DNA of 64,000 nt from Saccopteryx bilineata (taxonomy: Eukaryota; Chordata; Mammalia; Chiroptera; Emballonuridae). The stretch's first letter is position 1. The number at the start of each line of letters is the position of its first letter. The stretch is from NCBI RefSeq assembly GCF_036850765.1, contig NC_089492.1, positions 294,460,590 through 294,524,589 on the forward strand, in the 5' to 3' direction. Both the position numbers and the translations under genes were made by a program. Shown here piece after piece: positions 46,780-58,469 of the stretch. The notes beneath the pieces are model-generated. The model saw only the letters and a program-made list of their open reading frames with translations, was not told the origin of the DNA and searched no databases.

Positions 46780-47260
46780 AGCCGTGGCTGCACCTCAGAC
46801 TGTTTCATGCAGAGAGAAGAGGAATCTCAGTCTTCCGGGTCCGCGAACCCTCTGTCTGTCACCTCTCCCAGCCCCGTCACACCGCGTGCCACCCACGACC
46901 GCCTCACGGTCCGGAAAGCCGGGGCCTGAGCTGCAGGACTTGACTGGCCCCCGCACCGGGGTTCCGGGTTTGGAGGACTCGCTCACCTCAGCCGGGCGCC
47001 TAAGCGCGGCTGCCGCCATCGGACTCTGCGGGCGAGGCGGGTGAGGAGGCGGCCCCGGCGCCGCGGTCGCTGTCGGTCCTGGCGCGGGTCACCCGCGTGT
47101 GGTCAGGGATCCTCACACTGGCTGCGGGAACACTTTAACGCTTTTTGCGTCCAATCCTACCATCACCAGTAGCACCTGACCCAGAGAGACTCCATAGGGA
47201 AGAGGAAGTGCCGGCGGAAAGGCAACGGAAGTCCCGCCCTACAGTACTGCCCACCTGGAA
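46780..47260 (-). promoter_or_regulatory. KZNF-A CpG-island promoter
   Basis: Dense CpG (for example about 46995-47100) around exon 1. Upstream GGAAGTCCCGCCC at 47227-47239 combines an ETS-like core and a GC box and is shared with KZNF-B. There is no TATA box, as is usual for KZNF genes. Confidence 0.75.
46987..47019 (-). CDS. KZNF-A exon 1 (coding part)
   Basis: ATGGCGGCAGCC opens an 11-codon exon (Met-Ala-Ala-Ala-Ala-Leu-Arg-Arg-Pro-Ala-Glu) ending at donor GTGAGC. The peptide is the standard N terminus of ZNF587-type KRAB proteins, and phase 0 joins it to Val-Asp-Val-Thr in exon 2. The start codon lies in a CpG-rich block. The 5' UTR boundary cannot be seen. Confidence 0.88.
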
Positions 47261-47270
47261 ATGACCTTTC

Positions 47271-47283
47271 TGGGTAATGTAGT
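47271..47283 (-). promoter_or_regulatory. ACTAYRNNNCCCR-type promoter motif
   Basis: The reverse strand reads ACTACATTACCCA, an exact fit to the conserved mammalian promoter motif ACTAYRNNNCCCR (bound by ZNF143/THAP11-class factors), about 250 bp upstream of the KZNF-A start codon. Confidence 0.6.
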
Positions 47284-47681
47284 TCCTATAGTCCAAAGAG
47301 GGGACTCTCTTAATTCACTAGCCGCTACAGGGGTGGATTTGGGGGCATATTCCCACAGGTGAGATTCAACTAACTTAATAGCCAGTTCTGTTTCTGTTTT
47401 GGGGGTTTCTTTTTAGGGGGCCCTAATGACCGTGTTCTTTTCGTTTGTTTTTTTTGTTTGTGTGTTCCAAGAGGAATGCTTATTCTAAAAAACACCCAGG
47501 TACAGGCAGACTGAGACCAGCAAAGGGTGTCAGCCCTAATGCCAATTTTAAGTATTAAAAACTATATACCAAAAGGTAGATTATTTCATGCATTTAACAG
47601 TTCAATAAGAACAATAAAAGAGGTACACAAAACTAGATTGTCATTAAGTTTTAAAATATTACTGAAAAAAATATTAAATAC
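47284..47681. other. Intergenic, upstream of KZNF-A
   Basis: No gene is recognised. The open stretch beginning at 47527 runs into a SINE and an LTR and is not credible. Confidence 0.45.
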
Positions 47682-47703
47682 CCTGACCTGTGGTGGCACA
47701 GTG
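47682..47703 (+). repeat. SINE-2 head, split by an LTR
   Basis: 22 bp of SINE-2 head ending GCACAGTG, continued at 48632 after a 928-bp LTR. Confidence 0.85.
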
Positions 47704-48631
47704 TGTTGGAAGCCGATCAATGGCTGCTGGTTGACAAAGTCACAGCAGAGAAAAGGCACAACAATACTTCCCCCTTTAACTTTTGGAATTAATTTGGCCT
47801 TTTATCCCCCTTTTCTGGGTGTGTGTGCTATCATTTATGGCACAGGGATAATAGCACCGTGCTTTCCCTGTAGATTCGTAGTAATTTCTTTGGAAATGAG
47901 ACAGAGGGTGTAAGTTCCACAGAAAAGCCTGTAAGCCCCTTTGCCTGGGCTCATAGACATAAGAGGCTGGAAATATCCCTCAAAGAGGGTTAAGTTTGTA
48001 GGAGAATTCCTTCCTATTAATCATGTTAGAAAAAATAGATTGTGACTTATGAATAGGTAGGAAATAGTAACTATACACAGAAGCACCTTTCAGCCTTCAC
48101 TTAATTCATTATTTTACCTCCCTAGCCTTTTCATGTTGTAGAGAAACTTTCCTTTCTTCTTGCATACCAGACCTGCAGGTGGTGGAACACTCTGAGAAAA
48201 ATAAAGTTAGAATTTAACTAGTATATGAATATAGTAGATAAATAAAATGTGACTAGACAATAGACCCTTAGATAAAATAGTTATTAATCAATACTGACCT
48301 TTTAGAAGTTTGCACCAATATTGTTGTTGCTACTCAAGTTATTGTATAACTATACTTAGAATGACTTACCACCCGATTTATAGCTTATAGAAATGAGTTA
48401 ACTGTTGCCTAGAAATATGTAACCATAGTGAAATAAAAACAATTATTAATGTATTCTGAATACCATGTGATTGTAACTTAGTGTGTGTGTATAAAATAAC
48501 ATTAGACTAGCCATTGGCAAAGATGCCTGGCAGTGAAGGCTAAAAAAGAATTCGGCTCTCTCACTCGATTTGCGCTGATGCCGTCTCTTCCTGTGGGACC
48601 CCTGGATTCCCCCCGGGGCTGGACCTTGGCA
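47704..48631 (+). repeat. Solo LTR, class II (ERVK-like)
   Basis: Starts TGTTGGAAGCC and ends CCTTGGCA. Flanks ACAGTG and GCAGTG (5 of 6 identical) fit the 6-bp duplication of class II ERVs. A TATA-like TATAAAATA is at about 48490. It splits one SINE-2, so its boundaries are precise. No internal viral sequence is present. Strand is inferred from the TATA position and is provisional. Confidence 0.8.
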
Positions 48632-48790
48632 GCAGTGGATTAAGCATCAACATGCAACGCTGAGACATCTATTTTGAAACCCCAGGCTTACCTCGTCAAT
48701 GCACATATGAGAATTGATGCTTTCTGCTCCTCCCCACCCCTTCTCCCTCTCTCTCTGATTTTTAAAAATCTTTTTAAAAAATTAATATCT
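48632..48790 (+). repeat. SINE-2, continuation after the LTR
   Basis: Continues with 'gcagtggattaagcatcaac', the rest of the head, CT run and A-rich tail. Together with 47682-47703 it makes one full SINE-2. Confidence 0.85.
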
Positions 48791-48822
48791 GACAAAAATC
48801 TATAAAACGGTTATTTAGGATA

Positions 48823-49140
48823 TTTCTGCCTGACCAAGTGGTGGCGCAGTGGATAGAGCATCGGACTGGGACAGAGGATCCAGCTTCGAAACCCTGAGGT
48901 CGCAAGCTTGAGGGTCAGCTCCTCTGGTTTGAGCACGGCTCACCAGCTTGAGCCCAAGCTCACTGGATTGAGTCCAAGGTTGCTGACTTGAGCAAGGATA
49001 CACTACCTCTGCTGGAGCCCCTCAATCAAGGCACATATGAGAAAGCAGTGAATGAACAATTAATGTGCCACATGCAGAATTAATGCTTCTTATTTTTTTT
49101 CCTGTCTCTCTGGCCCAGTCCCTCTCTCTATGTCAGACAC
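48823..49140 (+). repeat. SINE-3, old copy
   Basis: Recognisable head GCCTGACCAAGTGGTGGCGC and 'cttgagcccaaggt' modules, tail near 49140. Confidence 0.8.
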
Positions 49141-49164
49141 ACAATAACAATTGATTGACTTTAC

Positions 49165-49328
49165 AGAGAAATGAGTGTAGCAAGAAGTATCAATTCATAG
49201 TTGCTTCTCTTTAGTGGTTTATTGCATGCTTGTTGTATAGGCCTTGACATGTCAAGTACAAAGTTTAGAACCAGCAACTCACTGTTTCAGGTCAACACTC
49301 TATCCACCATACCACCACAGTTCGGGCT
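49165..49328 (-). repeat. SINE-2, old reverse copy
   Basis: Ends in 'ccaccataccaccacagttcgggc', the degraded complement of the head. Confidence 0.7.
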
Positions 49329-50087
49329 GAACACATTTCTTTATTCACTCATGTATAACATGAACCTAGGTGATCCTCTGAAGAAGGTAATTAGTAAATG
49401 TTGAACAATTAAAAATGTTTCATGGCTTTCAACCCACTTTTCTAAATTTTTCTGCTCACAGCTTACTATATATATTTTTTAGCTCATTTTTTCCTCAAGT
49501 TCTTGTGGAGGAAAATAACTGAAGTTTATTTTAACTAAATTTAGCGAGAGATAGAAAGGAACATCAATCTGTTTCCGTATGTGCCCTGACCGGGGATCAA
49601 ACGTGCAACCTCTGTACTTTGAGACAATGCTCTAAACAACCAGGCTACAAGTTTATCTTAAAAAGTTTAAATAAAGAACTGACTAAACCAAATATATTCT
49701 AGATGTGGAAGAATTGAATCCTTCCACACTGCCAGAAATATGCAAAAAGGTACAATCAGTTAAGATAAAGACTTGCTAATTGCTAATTTTGTGTTGACCT
49801 AGCTGATGACTGAGCCTGTACAATGACGTATAGAAAAAGGTAAATGAAACACATATTGACATGAAGAATTAAACACAAATTTTCATACCAGCTTTATTTT
49901 CATATTCCAAAATAAGAAATAACCCCCCCAAAAGAAACCAAATGTTATGAACAAATAAATGGATAAACAAGTGGTGATATAACCAAAGACAAAATACTTA
50001 GCCAAAACAAAATGAGCAACTAATATAACATTAATCAAACTCTAAGTATTTATACAACATGAGTGGAAAGCAAAAAAAATGACTATT
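49329..50087. other. Spacer with an old SINE remnant
   Basis: About 49525-49640 is a decayed reverse tRNA-derived SINE ('tgtgccctgaccggggatcaaac'). The rest is AT-rich with nothing recognised. Confidence 0.5.
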
Positions 50088-50279
50088 GCCTGACCTGTGG
50101 TGACGCAGTGGATAAAGTGTTGACCTGGAATGCTGAGGTTGCCGGTTCAAATCCCTGGGCTTGCCTGGTCAAGGCACATATGGGAGTTGATGCTTCCTGC
50201 TCCTCCCCCTGTTGTATCTCTTCCCTCTCTCTCGCTCTCTCCAATAAAAATGGATAAATAAAATCTTTAAAAAAAAAAA
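50088..50279 (+). repeat. SINE-2, full length
   Basis: Flanked by GACTATT on both sides (50081-50087, 50281-50287) with A-rich sequence before each. Confidence 0.92.
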
Positions 50280-50764
50280 AGACTATTATTCTCATTATAT
50301 ACTCTAGAAAATTCAAAGTTATCTCTTAAAACAAAAAGTAAACCAGTGGTTACATAAAAAGCTGGGAAGGACAGGAAAAGGATGATAAAACAATTTCAGC
50401 ATCTGACCATGGTAAGTTACAATTCCTACATATATCAAATGCTCTACTTCAAATATATTGTTTACTAAATAAGACATTTGAAAAATGGTCCAAAATCATA
50501 TCTCCATGTCCAATATTTTGAAAATATTTGAAAATTTTATATTAAATCCACATTCTCATGCCCTCTGGAGGTCAGTTTTTCCTCAGTGGCATCAAATATA
50601 CCAAAGAATCAAGGACTTATCTTTCAAATCAACAGGAATGATGGCTGCGTCACAAAAGTCACAGCCAGGAGTGTAGATAATGCTTTTCTTTACCTTTCAT
50701 TTCCTGCCTAAGCACCAATGGTCTTAGGTGAACATCTGAGAGGGTACATTCACAAAACACTTTT
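50280..50764. other. Spacer, nothing recognised
   Basis: AT-rich. Open stretch 50485-50676 has no family signature. Confidence 0.4.
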
Positions 50765-50940
50765 TTTCCAAAATTTATTAACTTATTTTTATAGAGATGA
50801 GAGAGAGAAAAAAATAAAAAAGGGAGGAGCATGTAGCATAAACTCCCGTATGTGTCTTGACCAGGAAACCAAGGGTTTCAAATCAGTGACCTCAGTGTTC
50901 CAGGTCGACACTTTATTTACTGCACCACCACAGGTCAGGC
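50765..50940 (-). repeat. SINE-2, reverse copy
   Basis: Duplication CACAAAACACTTTT at 50751-50764 and 50941-50954. Confidence 0.93.
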
Positions 50941-51068
50941 CACAAAACACTTTTGATTATTTTCCATTACACTGACTTTGGACACAGAAGATAAACATAC
51001 CTGGAGATCCTATTTGTGTACAAACGAACCTGCAGTCTTCTTCACAGAAACAGTCTGGATTCACGTTT

Positions 51069-51132
51069 TTTGTTTGTTTTTTTAAATTTTATTTATTTAT
51101 TTATTCATTTTTAGAGAGGAGAGAGAGAGAGA

Positions 51133-51189
<57 letters not shown>

Positions 51190-51308
51190 GGGCAGGAGCA
51201 GGAAGATCAACTCCCATATGTGCCTTGACCAGACAAGTGCAGGTTTCGAACTGGCAACCTCAGCATTTCCAGGTCGACGCTTTATCCACTGCGCCACCAC
51301 AGGTCAGG
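51069..51308 (-). repeat. SINE-2 with expanded GA tract
   Basis: Duplication CTGGATTCACGTTT at 51055-51068 and 51309-51322. The CT/GA part (51118-51184) is an almost pure GA dinucleotide run of over 60 bp, longer than in sister copies. Confidence 0.95.
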
Positions 51309-51322
51309 CTGGATTCACGTTT

Positions 51323-52392
51323 AAAGACGGATTTCCATCTTGCTAGCTAAAGTCTCCTCAAGTTCATATTACACCACTATTTCTCTAACAATTATGCTTT
51401 TCCCAATGGTCCTATATGAACTGACCATCACCCATGGAATTGCAGACATTAACACACATGGTACTTTGCAGGACTTTTGAAAGTGACTCCTTTCAAAAAT
51501 ACTGACATACCAGGTGATAATAACTCATGCTACCCCAGAAGCTCTTTAGGTTGTCTCACTTGCTCCTTCTTCAAAGTAATGAGTCACCTAAAACTCATAC
51601 CATCCAGACTTCACGTGAGGATCAGAGAGCCCTGCACTCTTTCCTAGCAGGATGTGGGCAGCAACAAAAATTTAGCAAAAACGGGTGAGTCAATTTCAGC
51701 ACCAGACTTTTCTTTCACAGGCAAAGAAAGCTTGACACACTGTAAAAGTTACTGACCTCTTACTGCTTTTAGAGCCAAAATCTACTTATAATCTACACCG
51801 CACAGTAAATAGAACATCCAAGATTAAAGAAAACTTGAACAAAAAGGCCTTCATTATTTCACAAACCAGAGACATGGAGATGACAGTTCTTGCAAAGGTG
51901 ACACTGATTCTGGAAATATTCATCACAAGTATCTAGGGAAACCAGGTCCCTGAAAAAGCGGTTCTTCCGGAAGCTGCCATCTGAACTCGCATGATGTTTT
52001 GGGGGGGTCAACACTGTGTAGGTCCGCACCCCAACTAGACTGATGCAAATGCAAATCTCATAAGGCTCAGACGGCTTCTAATCTCCTCTACCAAATCGAC
52101 GGACAGTAGGATTCTTCGAAGGCAGTAGGATGCTGACCCATATAAACTGTGGCGATCTCTAAGGTAATAGTATAGGTGAAATAACGTGTCACTGAAATGA
52201 GCAAAAACACAAATATGGCAAGACCCTTGTGAAAGAAGGTTAGAAAATGCAACCTAAACAAGACATACATGATTCCCACATAATTAAAACTCTTGGAAAA
52301 CCTCCCTACCATTACTGTTAAAATATATGACATTTTTACATATACATGGACCTCAGAGTCACTAAAAAAATAACTGTACATTTCCTACCCAT
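51323..52392. other. 3' flank of KZNF-C
   Basis: No gene is seen. 51425-51730 is paralogous to 709-770 and 1570-1770, and 51740-52380 to 2230-2880, i.e. the same downstream flank as KZNF-B. Confidence 0.65.
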
Positions 52393-52797
52393 CTAAGAAT
52401 GTCCTCCAATGTGAACTCTCATGTGCCTAGAGAGGTGAGACTTGTAGATATATGATTTCTCACATGCACTGCACCTGTATGGCCTCTCTCCAGTGTGAAT
52501 TCTTCTATAACAATAAAGACCACTTTTAGAAATAAAAGTTTTCCCACATGCACTGCACCCATAAGGCTTTTATACACTGTGAATTCTTTGATAAAGAAGA
52601 AAACCATTTTTAGAGGTAAAAGATTTTTCGCATTTACAGCACAGATGAGGCCCTTTTTCCTTGTGAGTGCGCTGATGAGAAAGGTGAGAGGCCTGATAAA
52701 AGATTTCCCACATTCACTGCACTTGTAAGGCCTTTCTCCACTGTGAACTCTCTGATGAATATGAAGGTCATGTTTCCCTTAAAAAATTTCCCACTTT

Positions 52798-53630
<833 letters not shown>

Positions 53631-54352
53631 ATGTGAACTTTCTGATTACAACAAACATCAGCTTTAGAGGTATAAATTTTCCCACATTCACTGCACTCAT
53701 ATACCCTTTCACCTGTATTAACTTTCTGATGACAATTTAAATCGGTTTTTGTGATAAAGGATTTCCTAATTTCATAGCACTGAAAAGACCTTTCTCCAGT
53801 ATGAACTCTCTTATGATGATGAAGTTTGGAGCTGCTGAAATAAGATTTTCCACATTCACTGCACTCATAGGGTTTTTCTCTTGTATGAACTTTCTGATAA
53901 GTTCTTCTCATTTGCAAAGTCACCCCCGATACTGAGGTTTCAGCTGGCCTGTCTCTGGTGTGAGTAGCCTATTGTTGAAGATGTCCTGATTCAGTAAAAA
54001 TGTCCAGCGCAATGCTTGGCAGGAAAAAAACGTCTGGGACACATTAAAATTCTGGCCCTTTGCAAGTGAGACTCTGTCCACGTCTTTCTAAATGCTTTTT
54101 TTTAATGTACTAATCCTCATGGTGCTGACACTTTGTACTGAAATTAAATCATTTTCAACATGGCACATTTCAACAGCTGTGATCTCTGCTGCTCAACCAA
54201 GTTGAAAATGTCTCTCAAAACAAGGACACAACTCTCACAGGGGTGGCTCTTCTGGGAAGAGAAAGCAACATTATGATACTTTGCCTGTGACATCCTTTCA
54301 GATGCATTCTCTTCAGTGGGAGCCTTCACATCCTCTGCTTCACAGCAGCAAC

Positions 54353-54678
54353 CTGAACAAAAGAAAATGCTGGTGAATTACATGCTGACCATATAGAAAA
54401 TGAGATTTCTCAACATAAATGAACATCTGTCACAGGCATGATTCTGTGGGATGATTTTTAGAGAAAAGTATGTTAAACTCCAAAAAAATGGTATTTACCC
54501 ATTTACTCGGCACCAAAAGTCAGTGAGTGGTGCAGACTTCACTAAGGAAAAATGCCAGCATACAATATGACAGAAAAATAAAGACCAAGTCCACTACTAT
54601 TTCTTCTGGAAAAGGCCTCCTGGAGGACTTTTCTTGCTGGAGTAATCTGAATGTGCTCAAACACATAAAAATCAATTA
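54353..54678. other. KZNF-C intron 2, finger-proximal
   Basis: Paralogous to 40418-40745 in KZNF-A; homology ends abruptly at 54678, where a transposon-like element begins. Confidence 0.8.
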
Positions 54679-54821
54679 CACTGGGGAACAAAATTTTTGT
54701 TGCATCCACAAAAACACTTGTTCTTACCTAACTTCAATTGTGCTGATCTCAAATCTGACATTAGTTTTTCTCTGTAAGCTACAGTTTTTTTGCAATTCAA
54801 GATTTTAGGTTATCGTAAAAT

Positions 54822-55192
54822 CTTTTTTATTTTTTATTTTTCTGAAGCTGGAAACGGGGAGAGACAGTCAGACAGACTCCCGCATGCGCCCGACCGGGAT
54901 CCACCCGGCACGCCCACCAGGGGCGATGCTCTGCCCACCAGGGGGCGATGCTCTGCCCCTCCGGGGCGTCGCTCTGCCGCGACCAGAGCCACTCTAGCGC
55001 CTGGGGCAGAGGCCAAGGAGCCATCCCCAGCACCCGGGCCATCTTTGCTCCAATGGAGCCTTGGCTACGAGAGGGGAAGAGAGAGACAGAGAGGAAGGAG
55101 GGGGTGGGGGGTGGAGAAGCAAATGGGCGCTTCTCCTATGTGCCCTGGCCGGGAATCGAACCCGGGTCCCCCGCACGCCAGGCGGACGCTCT
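54822..55192 (-). repeat. SINE-1, 5' truncated
   Basis: Reverse SINE-1 missing the last 30 bp of the tRNA-like head (stops at '...ggcggacgctct'). It lies in the transposon-like element. Confidence 0.93.
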
Positions 55193-55419
55193 AAAAAATT
55201 TCAACATTTAGTTTAACATAATAAAGTAGAATGTCTTCTTGGGCATCATCTTTGTGAAAATATAATAATTTATATAATGCAGTAAATACACTAATACACT
55301 AAAAGATATGATTGCATCAGAATTTGTCTACAATTTCAAAATAGAACATATTAAAACACTTATTTTAATCATTAAATTTGCGCAAAACTTAAATTCTATT
55401 CAGGCAAAAATTTGCGTTT

Positions 55420-56300
55420 GTAGCTTTTACATTTGTATACTTGTTGAGGACAATCTCGTTTGATGCTCCAGCAGTAGTCTGCCATCTTTTAGAGCTGTCA
55501 AGAAATAGCTGCCATTCTGTTGGACTGTAAGTGATAACACTTAGTTGGCTGAGAAGACTACTGATATCATGACAGTAAACAAAGTGTTTGTCTTCGGAAA
55601 AATGTCCAAAAAAATTTGTTCACGCTTCCTGAAATGGGATACTTTATCTGACCGGCGAAGTACATTCTTTTCTTGAAGCCTGGAGGCTAATAACTCAGTT
55701 GCTCTCTTTGATAGGCCCAAATCTCTTACTAAGTCATTCAATTCGGTTTGGCTAAACTGCTGAGGGGTTCATGACTGCTTGGCATCAGAAGAAGACCCTT
55801 CAGATTCTACAACCATTTCCTCATGCATCTTATCAAAATACACTTGAGCACCATGTTCACTTTCTTCGTCCTCAGAATAAAACCATTGAAAACTGGAACC
55901 AGGAGTGTCTCAGAGTGTGGGATAGTTCATACTGCTGAAGGAATATTAGGATATGCGATCATATGCTGTTTTTTCTTGCCGATGCCCTTTGTATGGATCA
56001 GACATAAATAACAGTCACTGCTGTGGTCCTTAGGTTCACGCCAAACCATGGGAATACCAAAAGGCATTCCTTTGCGTTTTACTTTCATCTAGTCATGAAG
56101 CATTTCCTCACAATTATGACATACAATATAAGGAGCTCAATTCTTGTCTTGATCACCAAAGGGAACTTGAAAATAGGTAATATATGCACATGTCACAAAT
56201 GATGAAATATTGTGCCATTGACGTTGAAGTGTATAACAGCCACATATATAACAGAATGTGTCAGGACTATTACATTTACACCTACTCGAAGAAGCCACGA
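55420..56300 (-). pseudogene. Cysteine-rich transposon-like protein, broken
   Basis: Reverse-strand reading from 56295 gives Cys-Asn-Ser-Pro-Asp, Cys-Tyr-Ile-Cys-Gly, Phe-Gly-Asp-Gln-Asp-Lys, Cys-His-Asn-Cys-Glu, Phe-Gly-Ile-Pro-Met-Val-Trp-Arg-Glu-Pro and Asp-Cys-Tyr-Leu-Cys, with two Trp codons turned to stops. After a gap, 55741-55560 gives Leu-Val-Arg-Asp-Leu and Ser-Arg-Leu-Gln-Glu-Lys-Asn, then another frame ends with Glu-Trp-Gln-Leu-Phe-Leu-Asp-Ser-Ser-Lys-Arg near 55490. I recognise this order from a widespread unnamed protein family of arthropods, cnidarians and fish, repeated enough in those genomes to suggest mobile origin. Its enzymatic role is unknown to me. Confidence 0.6.
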
Positions 56301-56373
56301 TTTAATCTTAAAACAAAATACAAGGGTGTTTTTATCAGATAATCATTTTTTACATTTAAAAACAACTACAATT

Positions 56374-56763
56374 GGCCCTGGCCGGCTGGCTTAGTGGTAG
56401 AGCGTCAGCCTGGCGTGCAGGGGACCCGGGTACGATTCCCAGCCAGGGCACATAGGAGAAGCACCCATTTGCTTCTCCACCCCCCTCCTTCCTCTCTGTC
56501 TCTCTCTTCCCCTCCTGCAGCCAAGACTCCATTGGAGCAAAGATGGCCCAGGTGCTGGGGATGGCTCCTTGGCCTCTGCCCCAGGCACTAGAGTGGCTCT
56601 GGTGGCAGCAAAGCGAAGCCCTGGAGGGGCAGAGCATCGCCCCCTGGTGGGCAGAGCTTCGCCCCTGGTAGGCGTGCCAAGTGGATCCCGGTCGGGCGCA
56701 TCCGGGAGTCTGTCTGACTGTCTCTCCCCATTTCTAGCTTCAGAAAAATACAAAAAAAAAACC
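56374..56763 (+). repeat. SINE-1
   Basis: Full-length SINE-1 followed by a 55-bp A/C-rich tail (56751-56820) that is repeated after the SINE-1 at 57779. Confidence 0.93.
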
Positions 56764-56820
56764 CAAAAAACAAAAACACAATAACAAAACAAAAAAAATA
56801 AAAAAACAAAACAAAAAACT

Positions 56821-57193
56821 GGCCCTGGCCGGTTGGCTCAGTGGTAGAGCGTCAGCCTGGCATGCAGGAGACCCCGGGTTCGATTTCCAGCCAGGGCACA
56901 CAGGAGAGGCGCCCATCTGCTTCTCCACCCCTCCCCATCTCCTTCCTCTCTGGCTCTCTCTTCCCGTCCCGCAGCCAAGGCTCCACTGGAGCAAAGTTTG
57001 CCTAGGCGCTGAGGATGGCTCTGTGGCCTCTGCCTCAGGCGCTAGAATGGCTCTGATGGCGGCAGAGCGACGCCCCAAGATGGGCAGAGCATCGCCCCCT
57101 GGTGGGCGTGCCGGATGGACCCAGGTTGGGTGCATGCAGGAGTCTGACTCCCTCCCCGTTTCTAGCTTCGGAAAAATACAAAAAAAAAAAACC
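56821..57193 (+). repeat. SINE-1, older subfamily
   Basis: Follows the A-rich tail of the preceding copy. It has the CACAGGAG/CATCTGC variant and a single GGGCAGAGC unit. Confidence 0.92.
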
Positions 57194-57233
57194 CATAAAA
57201 CTTCTGAGTGTGATGGTCAGAAAGCACAAAACT

Positions 57234-57560
57234 ACCTGACCAGGCGGTGGCACAGTGGATAGAACGTCGGACTGGGATGTGGAAGACCCAGGTTCAAGAC
57301 CCCGAGGTCGCCAGCTTGAGCGTGGGCTCATCTGGTTTGATCAAAAGCTCGCCAGCTTGAGCCCAAGGTCACTGGCTCGAGCAAGGGGTTACTTGGTCTG
57401 CTGAAGGCCCGCGGTCAAGGCACATATGAGAAAGCACTCAATGAACAATTAAGGTGTTGCAATGCGGAATGAAAAACTAATGATGGATGCTTCTCATCTC
57501 TCCGTTCCTGTCTGTCTGTCCCTGTCTATCCCTCTCTCTGTCTCTGTAAAAAAAAAAAAA
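57234..57560 (+). repeat. SINE-3, full length
   Basis: Complete copy with A tail. ACTGACC-like sequence on the right echoes the left flank. Confidence 0.93.
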
Positions 57561-57778
57561 AAAAACTGACCGAAGGTAAAAGATCTATGTGACACCAGCA
57601 AGGTGGCTGAACAGGAGATAGGAAAACTCCTCCCCCTATTCAAATAAGACAGCCACAGGAGAAAGTAAAAACAGCCGAATTGAGACAAACATCTAAAAAT
57701 GACTCTTCTCCTTCACCCTAGTTGATCCAATAATGGGATACAAATCATAAAATTTTATTTAAAAAAAACAAAAACACA
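57561..57778. other. Duplicated KZNF intron block, rearranged order
   Basis: 57580-57690 corresponds to 41535-41665, while 57695-57760 corresponds to 41410-41480; the order is reversed relative to the KZNF-A locus. Confidence 0.7.
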
Positions 57779-58140
57779 GGCCCTGGCCGGTTGGCTCAGT
57801 GGTAGAGCATCGGCCTGGCATGCGGGAGTCCCGGGTTCGATTCCCGGCCGGGGCACACAGGAGAAGCGCCCATCTGCTTCTCCACCCCTACCCCTCTCCT
57901 TCCTCTATGTCTCTCTCTTCCCCTCCTGCAGCGAGGTTCCATTGGAGCAAGGATGGCTCCTTGGCCTCTGCCCCAGGCACTAGAGTGGCTCTGGTCGCAA
58001 CAGAGCGCACCGGAGGGGCAGAGCATCGCCCCCTGGTGAGCAGAGCATCACCCCCTGGTGGGCGTGCCGGGTGGATCCCAGTCGGGCACATGTGGGAGTC
58101 TGTCTGACTGTCTCTCCCCGTTTCCAGCTTCAGAAAAATA
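57779..58140 (+). repeat. SINE-1 with internal deletion
   Basis: The middle lacks about 25 bp ('gcccgggcgctgggg' segment) and the GGGCAGAGC unit is present twice. It is followed by a C9 run and an A/C-rich tail. Confidence 0.92.
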
Positions 58141-58214
58141 CAAAAAACACCCCCCCCCAAAACAAAAACACAATAATAAAACAAAAAAAAATAAAAAAAC
58201 AAAAACAAAAAACT

Positions 58215-58250
58215 GGCCCTGGCCGGTTGGCTCAGTGGTAGTGGTAGAGC
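58215..58250 (+). repeat. SINE-1 head fragment
   Basis: Only the first 36 bp, with GGTAGTGGTAGAGC (a 6-bp repeat). The tail plus head 58151-58245 is a near copy of 56770-56850. Confidence 0.85.
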
Positions 58251-58469
58251 ATGGAAGAGCCAAAAATGTAGACCTGTACAAACAGGTTAATTGGGAGACC
58301 AAATTAGCAAACATATGTAAAGATGGCTAGGTTCAAAAACAAGGGCCAGAGTTACCTCTAGCAGCCACTGTGCTTGTGTTAGCTTTGACTCTAGTGGTTG
58401 GTTTGTGAAAACCCAGGGGAAACTTTGCTGTTAGGAATCACAGAAGTATTTGCAAAAATAAAACTCAGG
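58251..58469. other. KZNF-C intron block
   Basis: Paralogous to 41685-41890 in the KZNF-A locus. No gene. Confidence 0.7.

Larger units (their letters stand above)
54679..56373 (-). mobile_element. Decayed DNA-transposon-like element, class uncertain
   Basis: The left boundary is sharp: KZNF paralogy stops and the sequence starts CACTGGGGAACAAAATTT. The interior (56300-55420) encodes, on the reverse strand, the remains of one protein. The right end is truncated at the SINE at 56374, so no second terminal repeat or target duplication can be shown. CACTG-type ends occur in CACTA/Chapaev elements, but that is only a suggestion. Confidence 0.45.
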
